NCBI GenBank assembly: GCA_003444595.1
Contig: DLUO01000126.1
Location: forward strand, 1-14,720
Direction: 5' to 3'
DNA length: 14,720 nucleotides
DNA from: Bacillota bacterium
GTDB taxonomy: Bacteria > Bacillota > Dethiobacteria > DTU022 > UBA8154
Shown here: positions 1 through 6,785 of the stretch, piece by piece
How positions within the stretch are numbered: position 1 is the first letter of the stretch
Layout: every line of letters begins with the position of its first letter
Position numbers and translations under genes: made by a program
Notes under the pieces: generated by a model
The model's input: only the letters and a program-made list of their open reading frames with translations
The model's database searches: none
What the model was told of the DNA's origin: nothing

Positions 1-93
1 CTGGGCATCTCACGTTCCTATGTCTCCAGGATCGAAAAGAAGATACTGGGGAAAATTGCGGAAGAATTCGAGCTGGAAGGATTTCGCCACTAA
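1..93 (+). CDS. Sporulation RNA polymerase sigma factor (SigE/SigK type), C-terminal fragment
   Basis: Only the last 30 codons and the TAA are in the window; the gene begins upstream. The peptide starts LGISRSYVSRIEKKIL and is the recognition helix of sigma-70 region 4.2, which contacts the -35 promoter element. The ISRSYVSRIEK wording is typical of the mother-cell sporulation sigma factors SigE and SigK of spore-forming Firmicutes. Which of the two it is cannot be decided from 30 residues. The gene ends 4 bp before the stop codon of the convergent flavoprotein gene, with no terminator hairpin visible between them. It is the best single clue in the window that the host forms endospores. Confidence 0.85.
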   Translation: MGISRSYVSRIEKKILGKIAEEFELEGFRH

Positions 94-97
94 ACAT

Positions 98-1249
98 TTA
101 AAAAAAGCGTGTGAGCCAGTACTTTTCAAAAGCCAGCTTAGCCCAGTATGCCCACCTGGCGGGACGTAGAAGTGTAATAAACGGTTTCGGTTTTGTAAAG
201 TAGCGGACTGTGGAGTAACGGGCCCGGCCGAATCCGGTATACATTATGCAGAGGCCTTTGGCGGTGTAACGAAAGTGTGCTTTTTCCCCTTTGATGAGCA
301 GAGCGATGTTCCTGGAGACAACTTCAGCCTGGTAGTGGGCAAAAACCCCGGCTTTGGGAGCGAGGACGTTCATGACGGGAAGCCGCAAGCCTGTGGCATC
401 GCCAATGGCGAAAACGTTTTTTCTTTTTGTTTCCAGGGTGTAAGGGTCAACCTCGATCCAGCCTCCTTCTTCCACAAGCCCCGTGCTACGCATGACTGTC
501 GGCCCCCAGTGCGAAGGAATACCCAGGAAAAGGTCTGCTTGTATATTAATACCTTGATCCAGCGCCAGGGTTTTTGATGAAGGGTCCAGGGTGAGAACCC
601 TGGCATTTGTAGTTAAGCCGATACGGCGTTCTTGAAGCATGCGGCGAACGCTTGCGCCGACTCGCGGCCCGGCCAGGGGATACGGAGCCTGTTCCGGGGT
701 GACTAAAGAAAGCTCCACTTTATCCCTGATGCCGCGCTCTCGAAAATATTCGTCGAGTAGAAAGACAATTTCGTAAGGGGCTGACGGACAGATGAAAGGA
801 AGGCTGGAGATAAAGAGCACGATTTTGCCCCCTCTTATGGTCTTCAAATGGCTGCCTAAGCGGACCACATCATCAAAATTGTAGATGTTGTAAGCCCCCT
901 CGGCAAAGCCCGGTACGGTTTCCGGGTGATGTTCTGCCCCCAGAGATATTATTAAATAGTCATATTCGATATATCCGCTGTCTGTTTGGACCGCGAATTG
1001 TTCTGTAAGGATTTTTTTTACCTCGGAGTGGATAAATTCAACGCCTTTTTTTGCCAGGTTTTCCAGCTTTCTGGTGATATCCTCCGCTTTTCTTTTATTA
1101 ATCATGAGCAAGGGGTAGGAGCCCATAAAGACATGGCTGTCTTTGCGATCCACCAGGACAACCCTGTGGCCTTTTCCCAGTGTTTTCCACAGCACATTGG
1201 CGCAAACCACTCCTCCTGTGCCGCCACCCAGAATTAAAACAGTACTCAT
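98..1249 (-). CDS. Sulfide:quinone reductase-like FAD-dependent oxidoreductase
   Basis: A 383-residue flavoprotein of the pyridine nucleotide-disulfide oxidoreductase superfamily. It opens with a Rossmann dinucleotide-binding motif (LGGGTGG, residues 7-13) and carries the second FAD-contacting motif VFAIGDAT at 279-286. A CPSAPYE motif places Cys154 where SQR-like proteins carry a redox cysteine, and GLCIMYTGFGRA places a second cysteine, Cys334, in the C-terminal part. Two such cysteines are what sulfide:quinone reductases use to oxidise sulfide to polysulfide while FAD passes electrons to quinone. The tail (about 340-383) is rich in aromatic and basic residues, which fits a peripheral membrane attachment, but no true transmembrane helix is evident. 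The ATG at 1249 begins MSTVLILGGG, the natural N-terminus, preceded by a GGGGGC-type ribosome site. The gene stands alone on the minus strand. The family assignment is firm; the substrate is inferred, and another quinone-reducing SQR-like activity is possible. Confidence 0.8.
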   Translation of the reverse strand: MSTVLILGGGTGGVVCANVLWKTLGKGHRVVLVDRKDSHVFMGSYPLLMINKRKAEDITRKLENLAKKGVEFIHSEVKKILTEQFAVQTDSGYIEYDYLIISLGAEHHPETVPGFAEGAYNIYNFDDVVRLGSHLKTIRGGKIVLFISSLPFICPSAPYEIVFLLDEYFRERGIRDKVELSLVTPEQAPYPLAGPRVGASVRRMLQERRIGLTTNARVLTLDPSSKTLALDQGINIQADLFLGIPSHWGPTVMRSTGLVEEGGWIEVDPYTLETKRKNVFAIGDATGLRLPVMNVLAPKAGVFAHYQAEVVSRNIALLIKGEKAHFRYTAKGLCIMYTGFGRARYSTVRYFTKPKPFITLLRPARWAYWAKLAFEKYWLTRFF

Positions 1250-1554
1250 TAATGAGTGCCCCCGTCAACTGTAATATATTTTATACCCTAGTTTTTCCGG
1301 GAAGGCAGTTACTATTCCCAATGGAAAGATGAGAATCTTGCTGTTGCTCATATTCGGCTGCAAAAGTTGTCGAAACGCCACTATTTCCCGAAAAATAGTA
1401 GAGATACTTTTTCAATTTTCCTTTCTTTTAGTTCTTTCCTTAAATTGTCTTGTTAAAAAGAGCGCTTACATGTTATACTTTAAAATGAATAGCAGTACAG
1501 GACTGGCTGATGATAATCTATACTTCCTTCTCTGGCCGGCAGGGGGGTGAATGA
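1250..1554. other. Divergent intergenic region between the flavoprotein gene and yqeG
   Basis: About 305 bp between divergent genes. It is AT-rich and contains a plausible plus-strand promoter at 1450-1479 for yqeG. A 73-codon open frame on the plus strand (1329-1550) has a low-complexity hydrophobic composition, no good ribosome site and no recognisable domain, so I do not treat it as a gene. No hairpin-plus-T-run is evident. Confidence 0.5.
1450..1479 (+). promoter_or_regulatory. Putative sigma-A promoter for yqeG
   Basis: TTGTTA (1450-1455) and TATACT (1474-1479) are separated by 18 bp, close to the vegetative consensus. The predicted start would lie near 1486, about 70 nt before the yqeG start codon. 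This is pattern matching only. Confidence 0.45.
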
Positions 1555-2061
1555 ATGTGGGAGTTTTTATGCCCGGACCAGTACGTGGAAAACATCCATA
1601 AGATAGACTTGGAAGAGCTCAAGAATAAAGGAATCAGGGGTATTATTATGGATCTGGATAACACCCTGGTCCCCTGGAAGGATCATGCCGTTTTCCCGGA
1701 AGTAAAAGAATGGATTGCCCGGGTTAAAAATGCCGGTTTTCGTTCCTGTATTGTGTCCAACGCTCGTGCCCAGCGGGGCGGGGAGCTTTCGGATGTTTTT
1801 GGTATACCGGCGTTCTGGAAGGCGGTTAAACCCCGCCGCAGGGCATTTCGCAAGGCCCTGAAACTGATGGGGCTTAAGCCTTCGCAAGCTGCTGTTGTTG
1901 GAGACCAGGTCTTTACGGATATTTTAGGAGGAAATCGACTGGGGCTTCATACAATATTGGTTCGCCCCATGGACCGCAAGGAGTTTCTGGGGACCATGTG
2001 CATCAGAAAAGTGGAGAGAGCTGTGCTTTACGGGTTGAAACGCAAAGGATACCTGAAATAA
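1555..2061 (+). CDS. yqeG: YqeG family HAD-IIIA phosphatase
   Basis: A 168-residue cytoplasmic HAD-superfamily phosphatase. All four HAD motifs are visible: motif I DLDNT (33-37, nucleophile Asp33 and acid/base Asp35), motif II VSN (67-69), the motif III lysine Lys92 in AVKPRR, and motif IV GDQVFTD (116-122) with the Mg-binding aspartates. The N-terminus (FLCPDQYVENIHKIDLEELK) and the ~170-residue length are those of the YqeG family, common in Firmicutes next to yqeH/aroE-type genes. The substrate is not established; phosphatidylglycerophosphate-phosphatase-like activity is known for relatives in other lineages. The ATG at 1555 follows AGGGGGGTGA with 4-bp spacing; ATG 1551 is out of frame. 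The gene ends in LKRKGYLK-stop, and these last nine codons with the downstream terminator recur at 6598. Confidence 0.9.
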   Translation: MWEFLCPDQYVENIHKIDLEELKNKGIRGIIMDLDNTLVPWKDHAVFPEVKEWIARVKNAGFRSCIVSNARAQRGGELSDVFGIPAFWKAVKPRRRAFRKALKLMGLKPSQAAVVGDQVFTDILGGNRLGLHTILVRPMDRKEFLGTMCIRKVERAVLYGLKRKGYLK

Positions 2062-2175
2062 TTATTCGAAGTAGACGAAGTAGACCCTGAGACTGATCTC
2101 TCCATGTTGATTTTGCAGAAAGGAAATTTCAGCAATGTTGGGCCCTGTTACAGGGCTCCTCTTTTTTATATCGTC
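2035..2175 (+). repeat. Left copy of the yqeG-3'-end module (first part)
   Basis: From TTGAAACGCAA at 2035 the sequence matches 6598-6732 with roughly eight substitutions plus three small indels (my hand alignment, about 94% identity). It covers the last nine yqeG codons including stop, a terminator hairpin, and part of a minus-strand reading frame. A 9-bp tandem duplication (GAAGTAGAC at 2068-2076 and 2077-2085) is unique to this copy. Similarity stops at ATCGTC (2170-2175) and resumes at 2904. Confidence 0.85.
2139..2167 (+). terminator. Rho-independent terminator of yqeG
   Basis: GGGCCCTG (2139-2146) pairs with CAGGGCTC (2150-2157) across a TTA loop, allowing one G-T wobble, and is followed by CTC and six Ts. 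The hairpin is retained in the right module copy, where the stem is nine perfect pairs. Confidence 0.75.
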
Positions 2176-2284
2176 CTGAACTATCAAGGAAAACATCCAT
2201 CTTTGAAGAATTACGTATTAGATGCGGTATTCCCCTATAACCGAACCGGATCAGTTCCGAGGAATTGATAGGAGGTTGAAGAGG

Positions 2285-2857
2285 TTGAAAATAAAATTAA
2301 AAAGGAATTTTATAATTCTATTAACTGGATGCTTGTTATTTATGATTTATGGCTGCTCAGCAGGACAAGAAGGTGTGGATGAAGATGAAGGGCAAAGATG
2401 GGTGGGCATAGAAGAAGCTTCTCCTCCTGTAATGGAGCCGATTGAAGCACAGGAATATCAAGATGGCGTATATACGGGTGTTTCTAAGAAAGTTGAAGGA
2501 AAAGGGTATTCTGAGGTCACTATTGAGATCGTTGATAATAATATTACAAAAGCTTCGATTGTAGAATACTACGGAGATAATAAGGCAAAAGATCCTGATA
2601 CTTATAAAATTCCCGTACAAGCTGGTGAAGAAATTTTACTCAGGAAAGTTTTTGCTACTCTCGAATCCAACATAGTGGAGGAGGACACATATGATGTTGA
2701 TATTATTACGGGAGCGACTGAGTCTTGTTATAAAGTAATACAGGCTACTTATTCAGCTTTACAAGAAGCTCAAAAAAAAGAAAATGAAAAAGATATCATT
2801 GAAGAAAATGAAAAAAATATCGAAGACATTCTTGAATCAGAGCCCTGTGATACGTGA
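2285..2857 (+). CDS. FMN-binding domain lipoprotein (PF04205-like)
   Basis: A secreted lipoprotein with one FMN-binding domain of the NqrC/RnfG-like family. I prefer the TTG at 2285, nine bases after AGGAGG (2270-2275), giving about 190 residues; an ATG at 2222 in frame has no ribosome site and would put 21 charged residues before the signal peptide. Numbering from 2222, a hydrophobic segment (30-43) leads to the lipobox IYGC with lipidated Cys45, then an acidic linker. The FMN domain (about 78-182) starts YQDGVYTGVSKK and ends in ITGATES (162-168), matching the SGATxS flavinylation motif in which Thr166 would take FMN by phosphoester linkage. The tail from 183 is highly charged, with many Glu and Lys. 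Such proteins pass electrons at the outer membrane face. No Rnf/Nqr gene or ApbE flavin transferase lies nearby. The gene sits wholly inside an insertion. Confidence 0.8.
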   Translation: MKIKLKRNFIILLTGCLLFMIYGCSAGQEGVDEDEGQRWVGIEEASPPVMEPIEAQEYQDGVYTGVSKKVEGKGYSEVTIEIVDNNITKASIVEYYGDNKAKDPDTYKIPVQAGEEILLRKVFATLESNIVEEDTYDVDIITGATESCYKVIQATYSALQEAQKKENEKDIIEENEKNIEDILESEPCDT

Positions 2858-2867
2858 TCATAAAAAA

Positions 2868-2894
2868 GGAAATCTCTGGAAGAGATTAACCATG
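2868..2894 (+). terminator. Weak hairpin after the FMN-binding lipoprotein
   Basis: AATCTCT and AGAGATT form a seven-pair stem around a GGA loop shortly after the stop codon. There is no T-run behind it, so termination activity is uncertain. Confidence 0.25.
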
Positions 2895-2903
2895 TGCATC
2901 AGA

Positions 2904-2965
2904 ATCGTCTAAAGCCCGGCGTATGCTCTTAAGCAGACGGCAGGAGTCCTGGACTTTTCTTCAAT
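2904..2965 (+). repeat. Left copy of the yqeG-3'-end module (second part)
   Basis: From ATCGTCTAAAGCCCGGC at 2904 the sequence resumes its match to the right copy (6727 onward): CTTAAGCAG, GGCAGGAGTCC and CTTTTCT are shared. Identity is lower than in the first part (about 80% by eye) and fades after about 2965. Confidence 0.7.
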
Positions 2966-3005
2966 ATTTGTCTTTGGATATGGACTAACAAAAGGAGGGG
3001 GTTTA

Positions 3006-3821
3006 ATGTTAGACATGATTCTCAGAAAGATTGCCTGTTTTGCTGCTGTCCTCTTAATTTTTTCTTTCATCGCGGGATGCACGGAAAATAAGATGGAGGA
3101 ACCCCTTTCGGAGTCATCAGGAGATATACAATCTTCTCCGGAAACAGGGGGGGGAAGCGAACATGTTCCGGAAACAGGTAAAATGGGGGTTTTTTCATCA
3201 GCAGAAAAAATAGTGCTGTCGCAGGATGACGAAGCTGATCTGCTGCTTGTGCTTGACCACGACCAAACGGAAAGTATTGTCAATGAACTCAATTCGTTAA
3301 AGCCCTATGATATGCCAAGTCCCCATGGCTCAGGTTATCCTGGTTACAGGTTGACGGCATTCGACAGCGAAGATGCTGAGCTGTCCACAATTGAAATACA
3401 AGATCCGGTTTATGCCCTTGTTGATTTATACAATTATTATGAAGGGACCGAAAATCTCTGGGCTATGGTTAACGAACTGCTACCGGTTAAGGCGAGCAAG
3501 CCGGGGATGCTGGAACACCTTTTTAAAGCGACAAGGGTAGAGATCATTCCACAAGCAAGTGATCTGAAATTAGAATATGATCTGGAAAAAGAACCTTCCC
3601 TCGCCTTTCGCTTGGCCGCACTGGTCAGGATTTTGAGGTCCGCCGAGACCGATGTAAGCTTTGAACCCGATGACCCGGAGATTTTTTTTACACTCAATTT
3701 TTATATAGATGGTCAAAAAACCGAAGTAAAGGTCTATGAAGATTATGCTTATTACGCAGGCCTGCTTTTAAAAATGGAAGATCTGGGAAACGTTATAGGC
3801 AGCACTATTCATGCGGGATAG
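3006..3821 (+). CDS. Putative lipoprotein with two related C-terminal domains
   Basis: A 271-residue predicted lipoprotein. A basic start, a hydrophobic stretch (9-22) and the lipobox FIAGC place the lipidated cysteine at Cys25; a Ser/Glu/Gly-rich linker (26-60) follows. Two segments of about 90 residues look like copies of one fold: about 66-160 (KIVLS..LLLVLDHDQTESIVNEL...YPGYRLTAF...IEIQDPVYALVDLYNYYEG) and about 176-268 (RVEIIPQASDLKLEYDLEK...FFTLNFYIDGQKTEVKVYEDYAYY). Each has a strand, an acidic turn, a helix, then paired strands and a Tyr-rich end. This resembles small domains found in Bacillus/Clostridium lipoproteins such as YhfM-like proteins, but I cannot name the family with confidence. 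The start is fixed by AAAGGAGGGGG just upstream. A weak GCTG/CAGC hairpin with four Ts follows the stop. No function assigned. Confidence 0.75.
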   Translation: MLDMILRKIACFAAVLLIFSFIAGCTENKMEEPLSESSGDIQSSPETGGGSEHVPETGKMGVFSSAEKIVLSQDDEADLLLVLDHDQTESIVNELNSLKPYDMPSPHGSGYPGYRLTAFDSEDAELSTIEIQDPVYALVDLYNYYEGTENLWAMVNELLPVKASKPGMLEHLFKATRVEIIPQASDLKLEYDLEKEPSLAFRLAALVRILRSAETDVSFEPDDPEIFFTLNFYIDGQKTEVKVYEDYAYYAGLLLKMEDLGNVIGSTIHAG

Positions 3822-3916
3822 GCTGTGCTCAGCTTTTCTAAGCTTATAAATATGTAACATGGCTTACCTTTAAAAGAATAAGTTTGATGTTTGCACCAAC
3901 TGCGGAGGGAATTATA

Positions 3917-4796
3917 ATGAAAGTTCTTGAGGTTATAAAGATAGATAATAATAATGTGTTAAATAAAGAGAAACAGCCCGATAACAAAAATACCTTGCCC
4001 AAAGCCACCTATAAAATGGGCCGGGGGTAAAAGTCAACTTTTATCTCAATTTATCCCTCTTTTCCCTGAGCGGATTGAATACTATATTGAGCCGTTCCTT
4101 GGCGGTGGTGCTGTGTTTTTTTATCTTCTTCCTTCAAAGGCTGTTCTTATAGATAGTAACGAGGAGCTAGTTAATTTTTACAAGGTTGTGCAGAGTAATC
4201 TGCCGGCTCTATTGAAGGATTTGGAAAAGCACCAAAATGCACGCGATTACTTTTACCGGATAAGGGCTGCTGATGTAAATAAGATGACAGAAGTTGAGCG
4301 GGCCTCCAGGTTTTTGTATCTTAACAAGACAGCTTATAACGGGCTGTTCCGGGTCAATCGTAATGGGCAGTTTAATGTTCCTTTTGGTAATTATAAAAAG
4401 CCAAAAATAAAAGACAAGGAGAATCTGAATCAAGTCAGTAAAGCCTTGAAGGGGGTAGAAATTTTAACTGGCGATTTTGAGCGGGTCTTAAAATATGCGC
4501 AAAAAGGTGCTTTTATTTACCTAGATCCACCCTATCACCCTCTCTCGGTTACGGCCCGTTTCACCAGCTATACTTCAAATGATTTTGGTGTGGAGGATCA
4601 AAAAAGGCTTGCAGTAGTATTTCGTAAATTGGATCAAAAGGGCTGTTTGGTTATGCTGAGTAATTCTGATACTCCATTAATTAAAGAATTATACAGGGGA
4701 TATAACATTGCAAAAGTGTATGCGCGCAGAGCAATAAATTGCAAAGGAAATAAAAGAGGGGTTATTACGGAACTTGTAATAAGAAATTATGGATAA
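3917..4796 (+). pseudogene. Dam/DpnM-type DNA adenine methylase (MethyltransfD12), frameshifted near the N-terminus
   Basis: An N6-adenine DNA methyltransferase of the Dam/DpnM family, about 292 residues if repaired. ATG 3917 with GGAGGG upstream opens MKVLEVIKID... and runs 37 codons to a TAA at 4028. The methylase continues in the +1 frame, where PPIKWAGGKSQLL (motif X), EPFLGGGAVFF (motif I), KTAYNGLFRVNRNGQFNVPFG (family signature) and LDPPY (motif IV, catalytic) are all intact, down to the stop at 4796. The methylase frame has no start codon before its key motifs: the GTG at 4113 lies inside motif I. Removing one base around 4001-4004 would join NKNTLPK to PPIKWAGGK, a normal family N-terminus. 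The family signature suggests GATC specificity. No restriction endonuclease follows, so it would be an orphan or the relic of a DpnII-like system. Either a real pseudogene or a sequencing error. Confidence 0.85.
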
Positions 4797-5238
4797 ATAA
4801 TAAATGCTGACGCAAGCTACTGCCACAAAAAAGAGGACAGGAAAAATCCCTTCGTCTCGCCTGTTTTTGCCACGAAAGACCAGCTAAAATCGTTTCCGTT
4901 CACTCTGTTCAGTACAGCCAGCGGCGATTCCCTCTGCGCAAAATTGATAAGCGAATAGCTTGCTTGATGCAATGAAAATAGAGTCGCCAGGTTAGCTATT
5001 CGGCAAAAGGTTACAAGAACCATCAAAGGAAAACGTCCTTCTTTAGCGAATTAGATAATTAAAAATATAATGTATAAGTTAAATTGAGAAAATATTCTAA
5101 ACTAAGAACGCGAAGGTATGCTAATGATTAAATAAGTTAAACAGGTAAATTTCTTAAGGAGAGGATGTGATTATTAATGCTTTAGGTAATATGGAGACTG
5201 ACTTTTTTAGTTAAAAAAATGCTAAAGGAGGATTATCT
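4797..5238. other. Long intergenic region with an inverted repeat and one doubtful small frame
   Basis: A 442-bp AT-rich stretch between the methylase and the esterase. A nine-base inverted repeat, CGAATAGCT (4952-4960) and AGCTATTCG (4994-5002), could form a stem with a 33-base loop. AAGGA/TCCTT around 5027-5041 makes a small hairpin before CTTT. A minus-strand frame of about 69 codons (4817-5026) has no well-placed ribosome site and no domain I recognise; it might be a relic or a repeated non-coding element. The last 150 bp is poor in GC and would contain the esterase promoter, but no convincing -35/-10 pair stands out. Confidence 0.4.
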
Positions 5239-6540
5239 ATGTTTAAAAAGTATCGCTTAACAGTTTTTGTGGTTATTATGATGGTAGTGATTTTAGGGTT
5301 TGCATCTTCAGCTTTTGCCGGTCAAACTTTAACAGGCTCTTTTGAACATGGGCCATATACACGAACGTATTATTATTATGTGCCGGACAGTTATGATGGC
5401 TCCGAACCTGTTCCCCTGCTGATGGCATTTCATGGGATGGGGGGGTCTGGGAGTATACCAACAGGCAATTTTAATTCGATAGCTGATGAAGAAGGATTTA
5501 TTGTTGTTTACCCAAGCAGCACGACGCTTACAGATGTAGGCCCATATGGACCTATGTTGCCACAGATACCAGTATTCATTAGTGGAGTACAATGGGATCC
5601 TGGAATTGGGATAGCGCTTCAATACTATCCGGAATATGAAGTGGACGATGTTGGCTTTGTTTCAAGGCTGATTGATGTATTATCGGAGGAGTTCAACATT
5701 GATCAAACCCGCGTTTACGCTACGGGTTTTTCCAGTGGAAGTATGTTCTCATGGAATCTTGCGATGAATCTTTCAGATAAAATAGCCGCTGTTGCACCGG
5801 TTTCTTCACCTATGACATTGCTTTTCCTTGAACAAGAACCCGTGAGGCCAATTACGGTAATCGCTGCGGGGGGTGATAGTGATAATGTTGTTCCCTTTCA
5901 TGGAGGACCGTGTTATTTCAACGCTTTACAAGGAGAACCCGTGTTTGCTTCTTTCTATGATAGTGGAGCATACTGGGTAGAGAAAAACGGAATAGATACA
6001 GAGCCTGTAGTCGATCGAATAGCGTCTAATATCTTGCGAACAATATAAAGCGGGGGGCATTATGGAACAGAAGTTATCCTTTACCATGTTGAGGGCGGTG
6101 GCCATGCTTACTACAACCTACCTCAACTAAATAGCAGAGTAATTTGGAACCATCTTAAAGAGCATTCACTACCGGAGTATGATATTGAGTGGTTGCCGCC
6201 TTTAACTGCTAAGGGTGACTATGTAGTGAAAAATGGTACAACCCTACCTCTTAAGTTCCAACTGCTTGGATTTGCGGACGGGAATGTTGTTGAAGACATA
6301 CAGGACATTTTTGTTACAATTGAGGGGGAAGGATTGGAGCAAACATGGGAACTGGGCAGCGGTAGAAACGCCCTTCGATTCGACGAAAGTGAGTTTCACT
6401 ATATACTTAATTTTCATACACGGGATTACGAACTCATAGAGGGATCAATCTATAAAGCTACGGTTTACAATTCAGATGGGAAGAAACTGGGTCGGAGTAT
6501 TTCGTTTGAGTTAAGTTCGAAAAAGTCGAAGCTTAAATAA
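5239..6540 (+). pseudogene. Secreted PHB-depolymerase/feruloyl-esterase-type hydrolase with an in-frame TAA (codon 270)
   Basis: A secreted alpha/beta-hydrolase of the polyhydroxybutyrate depolymerase/LpqC esterase group. ATG 5239 follows AAAGGAGG (5224-5231). A signal peptide ends at about residue 27 (SAFA/GQT). Visible: oxyanion-hole HGMGGSG (65-71), the family signature VDDVGFVSRLID (135-146), nucleophile elbow GFSSG (163-167, Ser165), and the acid region GGDSDNVVPFHGG (Asp215 likely). The frame then meets TAA at 6046-6048, but the same frame continues SGGHYGTEVILYHVEGGGHAYYN, which is the normal end of this family with the catalytic His (codon 289). Relatives have Tyr-Ser-Gly-Gly here, so a Tyr codon has become TAA. 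A C-terminal domain of about 130 residues follows (from YDIEWLPPLTAKGD, with GTTLPLKFQL and YILNFHTRDYEL), probably an accessory beta-sandwich. The terminated 269-residue product would lack the catalytic His. Either a pseudogene, a sequencing error, or readthrough. Confidence 0.85.
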
Positions 6541-6597
6541 TAGTTTCGGCCTGATGTGCCTTTATTGACAAAAAGATATTCCTCCTTTGATGATTTG

Positions 6598-6785
6598 TTG
6601 AAACGCAAGGGATACCTGAAATAATTATTCGAAATAGACCCTGAGGCTGATCTCTCCCTGTTGATTTCGCAGAAAGGCAATTTCAGCAATGTTGAGCCCT
6701 GTTACACAGGGCTCCTCTTTTTTTATATCATCTAAAGCCCGGCGGACGGCCTTAAGCAGGCAGGCAGGAGTCCCAGGCTTTTCTC
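6598..6785 (+). repeat. Right, uninterrupted copy of the yqeG-3'-end module
   Basis: Starts with TTGAAACGCAAGGGATACC, which spells the last nine yqeG codons (LKRKGYLK-stop) although no yqeG body precedes it. It continues through the same terminator and on to the sequence found at 2904-2965 without interruption. It shows what the left copy looked like before insertion. The module also encodes most of the small minus-strand gene. Confidence 0.85.

Larger units (their letters stand above)
2176..2909 (+). other. Insertion of about 734 bp carrying an FMN-binding lipoprotein, flanked by ATCGTC
   Basis: Comparison with the uninterrupted copy at 6598-6785 shows extra DNA here exactly between the two halves of the module. 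ATCGTC occurs at both borders (2170-2175 and 2904-2909), whereas the right copy has ATCATC once. Both border copies share the G, as expected for a 6-bp target-site duplication made from one pre-existing site. I see no convincing terminal inverted repeats and no transposase, so the mobilising agent is unknown; a mobilised-in-trans cassette or an illegitimate recombination event are both possible. Confidence 0.5.
2062..2965 (-). pseudogene. Interrupted remnant of the small minus-strand gene (paralogue of 6625-6840)
   Basis: Read on the minus strand, 2175-2062 gives DDIKKRSPVTGPNIAEISF... ending RVYFVYFE-stop, colinear with the C-terminal half of the intact copy (DDIKKEEPCVTGLNIAEIAF...RVYFE). 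The missing middle and N-terminal half is found at about 2965-2904 as EKSRTPA, then, after a one-base loss, LLKSIRRALDD, matching EKPGTPACLLKAVRRALDD. Between the halves lies foreign DNA (2176-2903). The start codon and ribosome site of the intact copy have no counterpart here. The gene is therefore dead: split, frameshifted and start-less. Confidence 0.65.

Noticed and set aside
1329..1550. 73-codon plus-strand frame upstream of yqeG
   Set aside because: No ribosome site, no domain, runs through the probable yqeG promoter.
2909..3292. 127-codon minus-strand frame opposite the second lipoprotein
   Set aside because: Ser-rich antisense shadow of the lipoprotein gene; only its last ~18 codons matter, as part of the decayed small gene.
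3891..3918. TTGCAC-N16-TATAAT, an almost ideal promoter overlapping the methylase start codon
   Set aside because: Transcripts would start inside the coding region, after the only usable ATG. Probably chance overlap of the ribosome site and an AT-rich start.
4113..4796. Methylase starting at GTG 4113
   Set aside because: That GTG is a valine inside motif I (FLGGGAV); a protein starting there would lack motif X and half the cofactor site.
6193..6540. Independent 115-residue gene after the esterase
   Set aside because: Its TTG has no ribosome site and the frame continues upstream without a stop to the esterase TAA; it is the C-terminal domain of the same gene.
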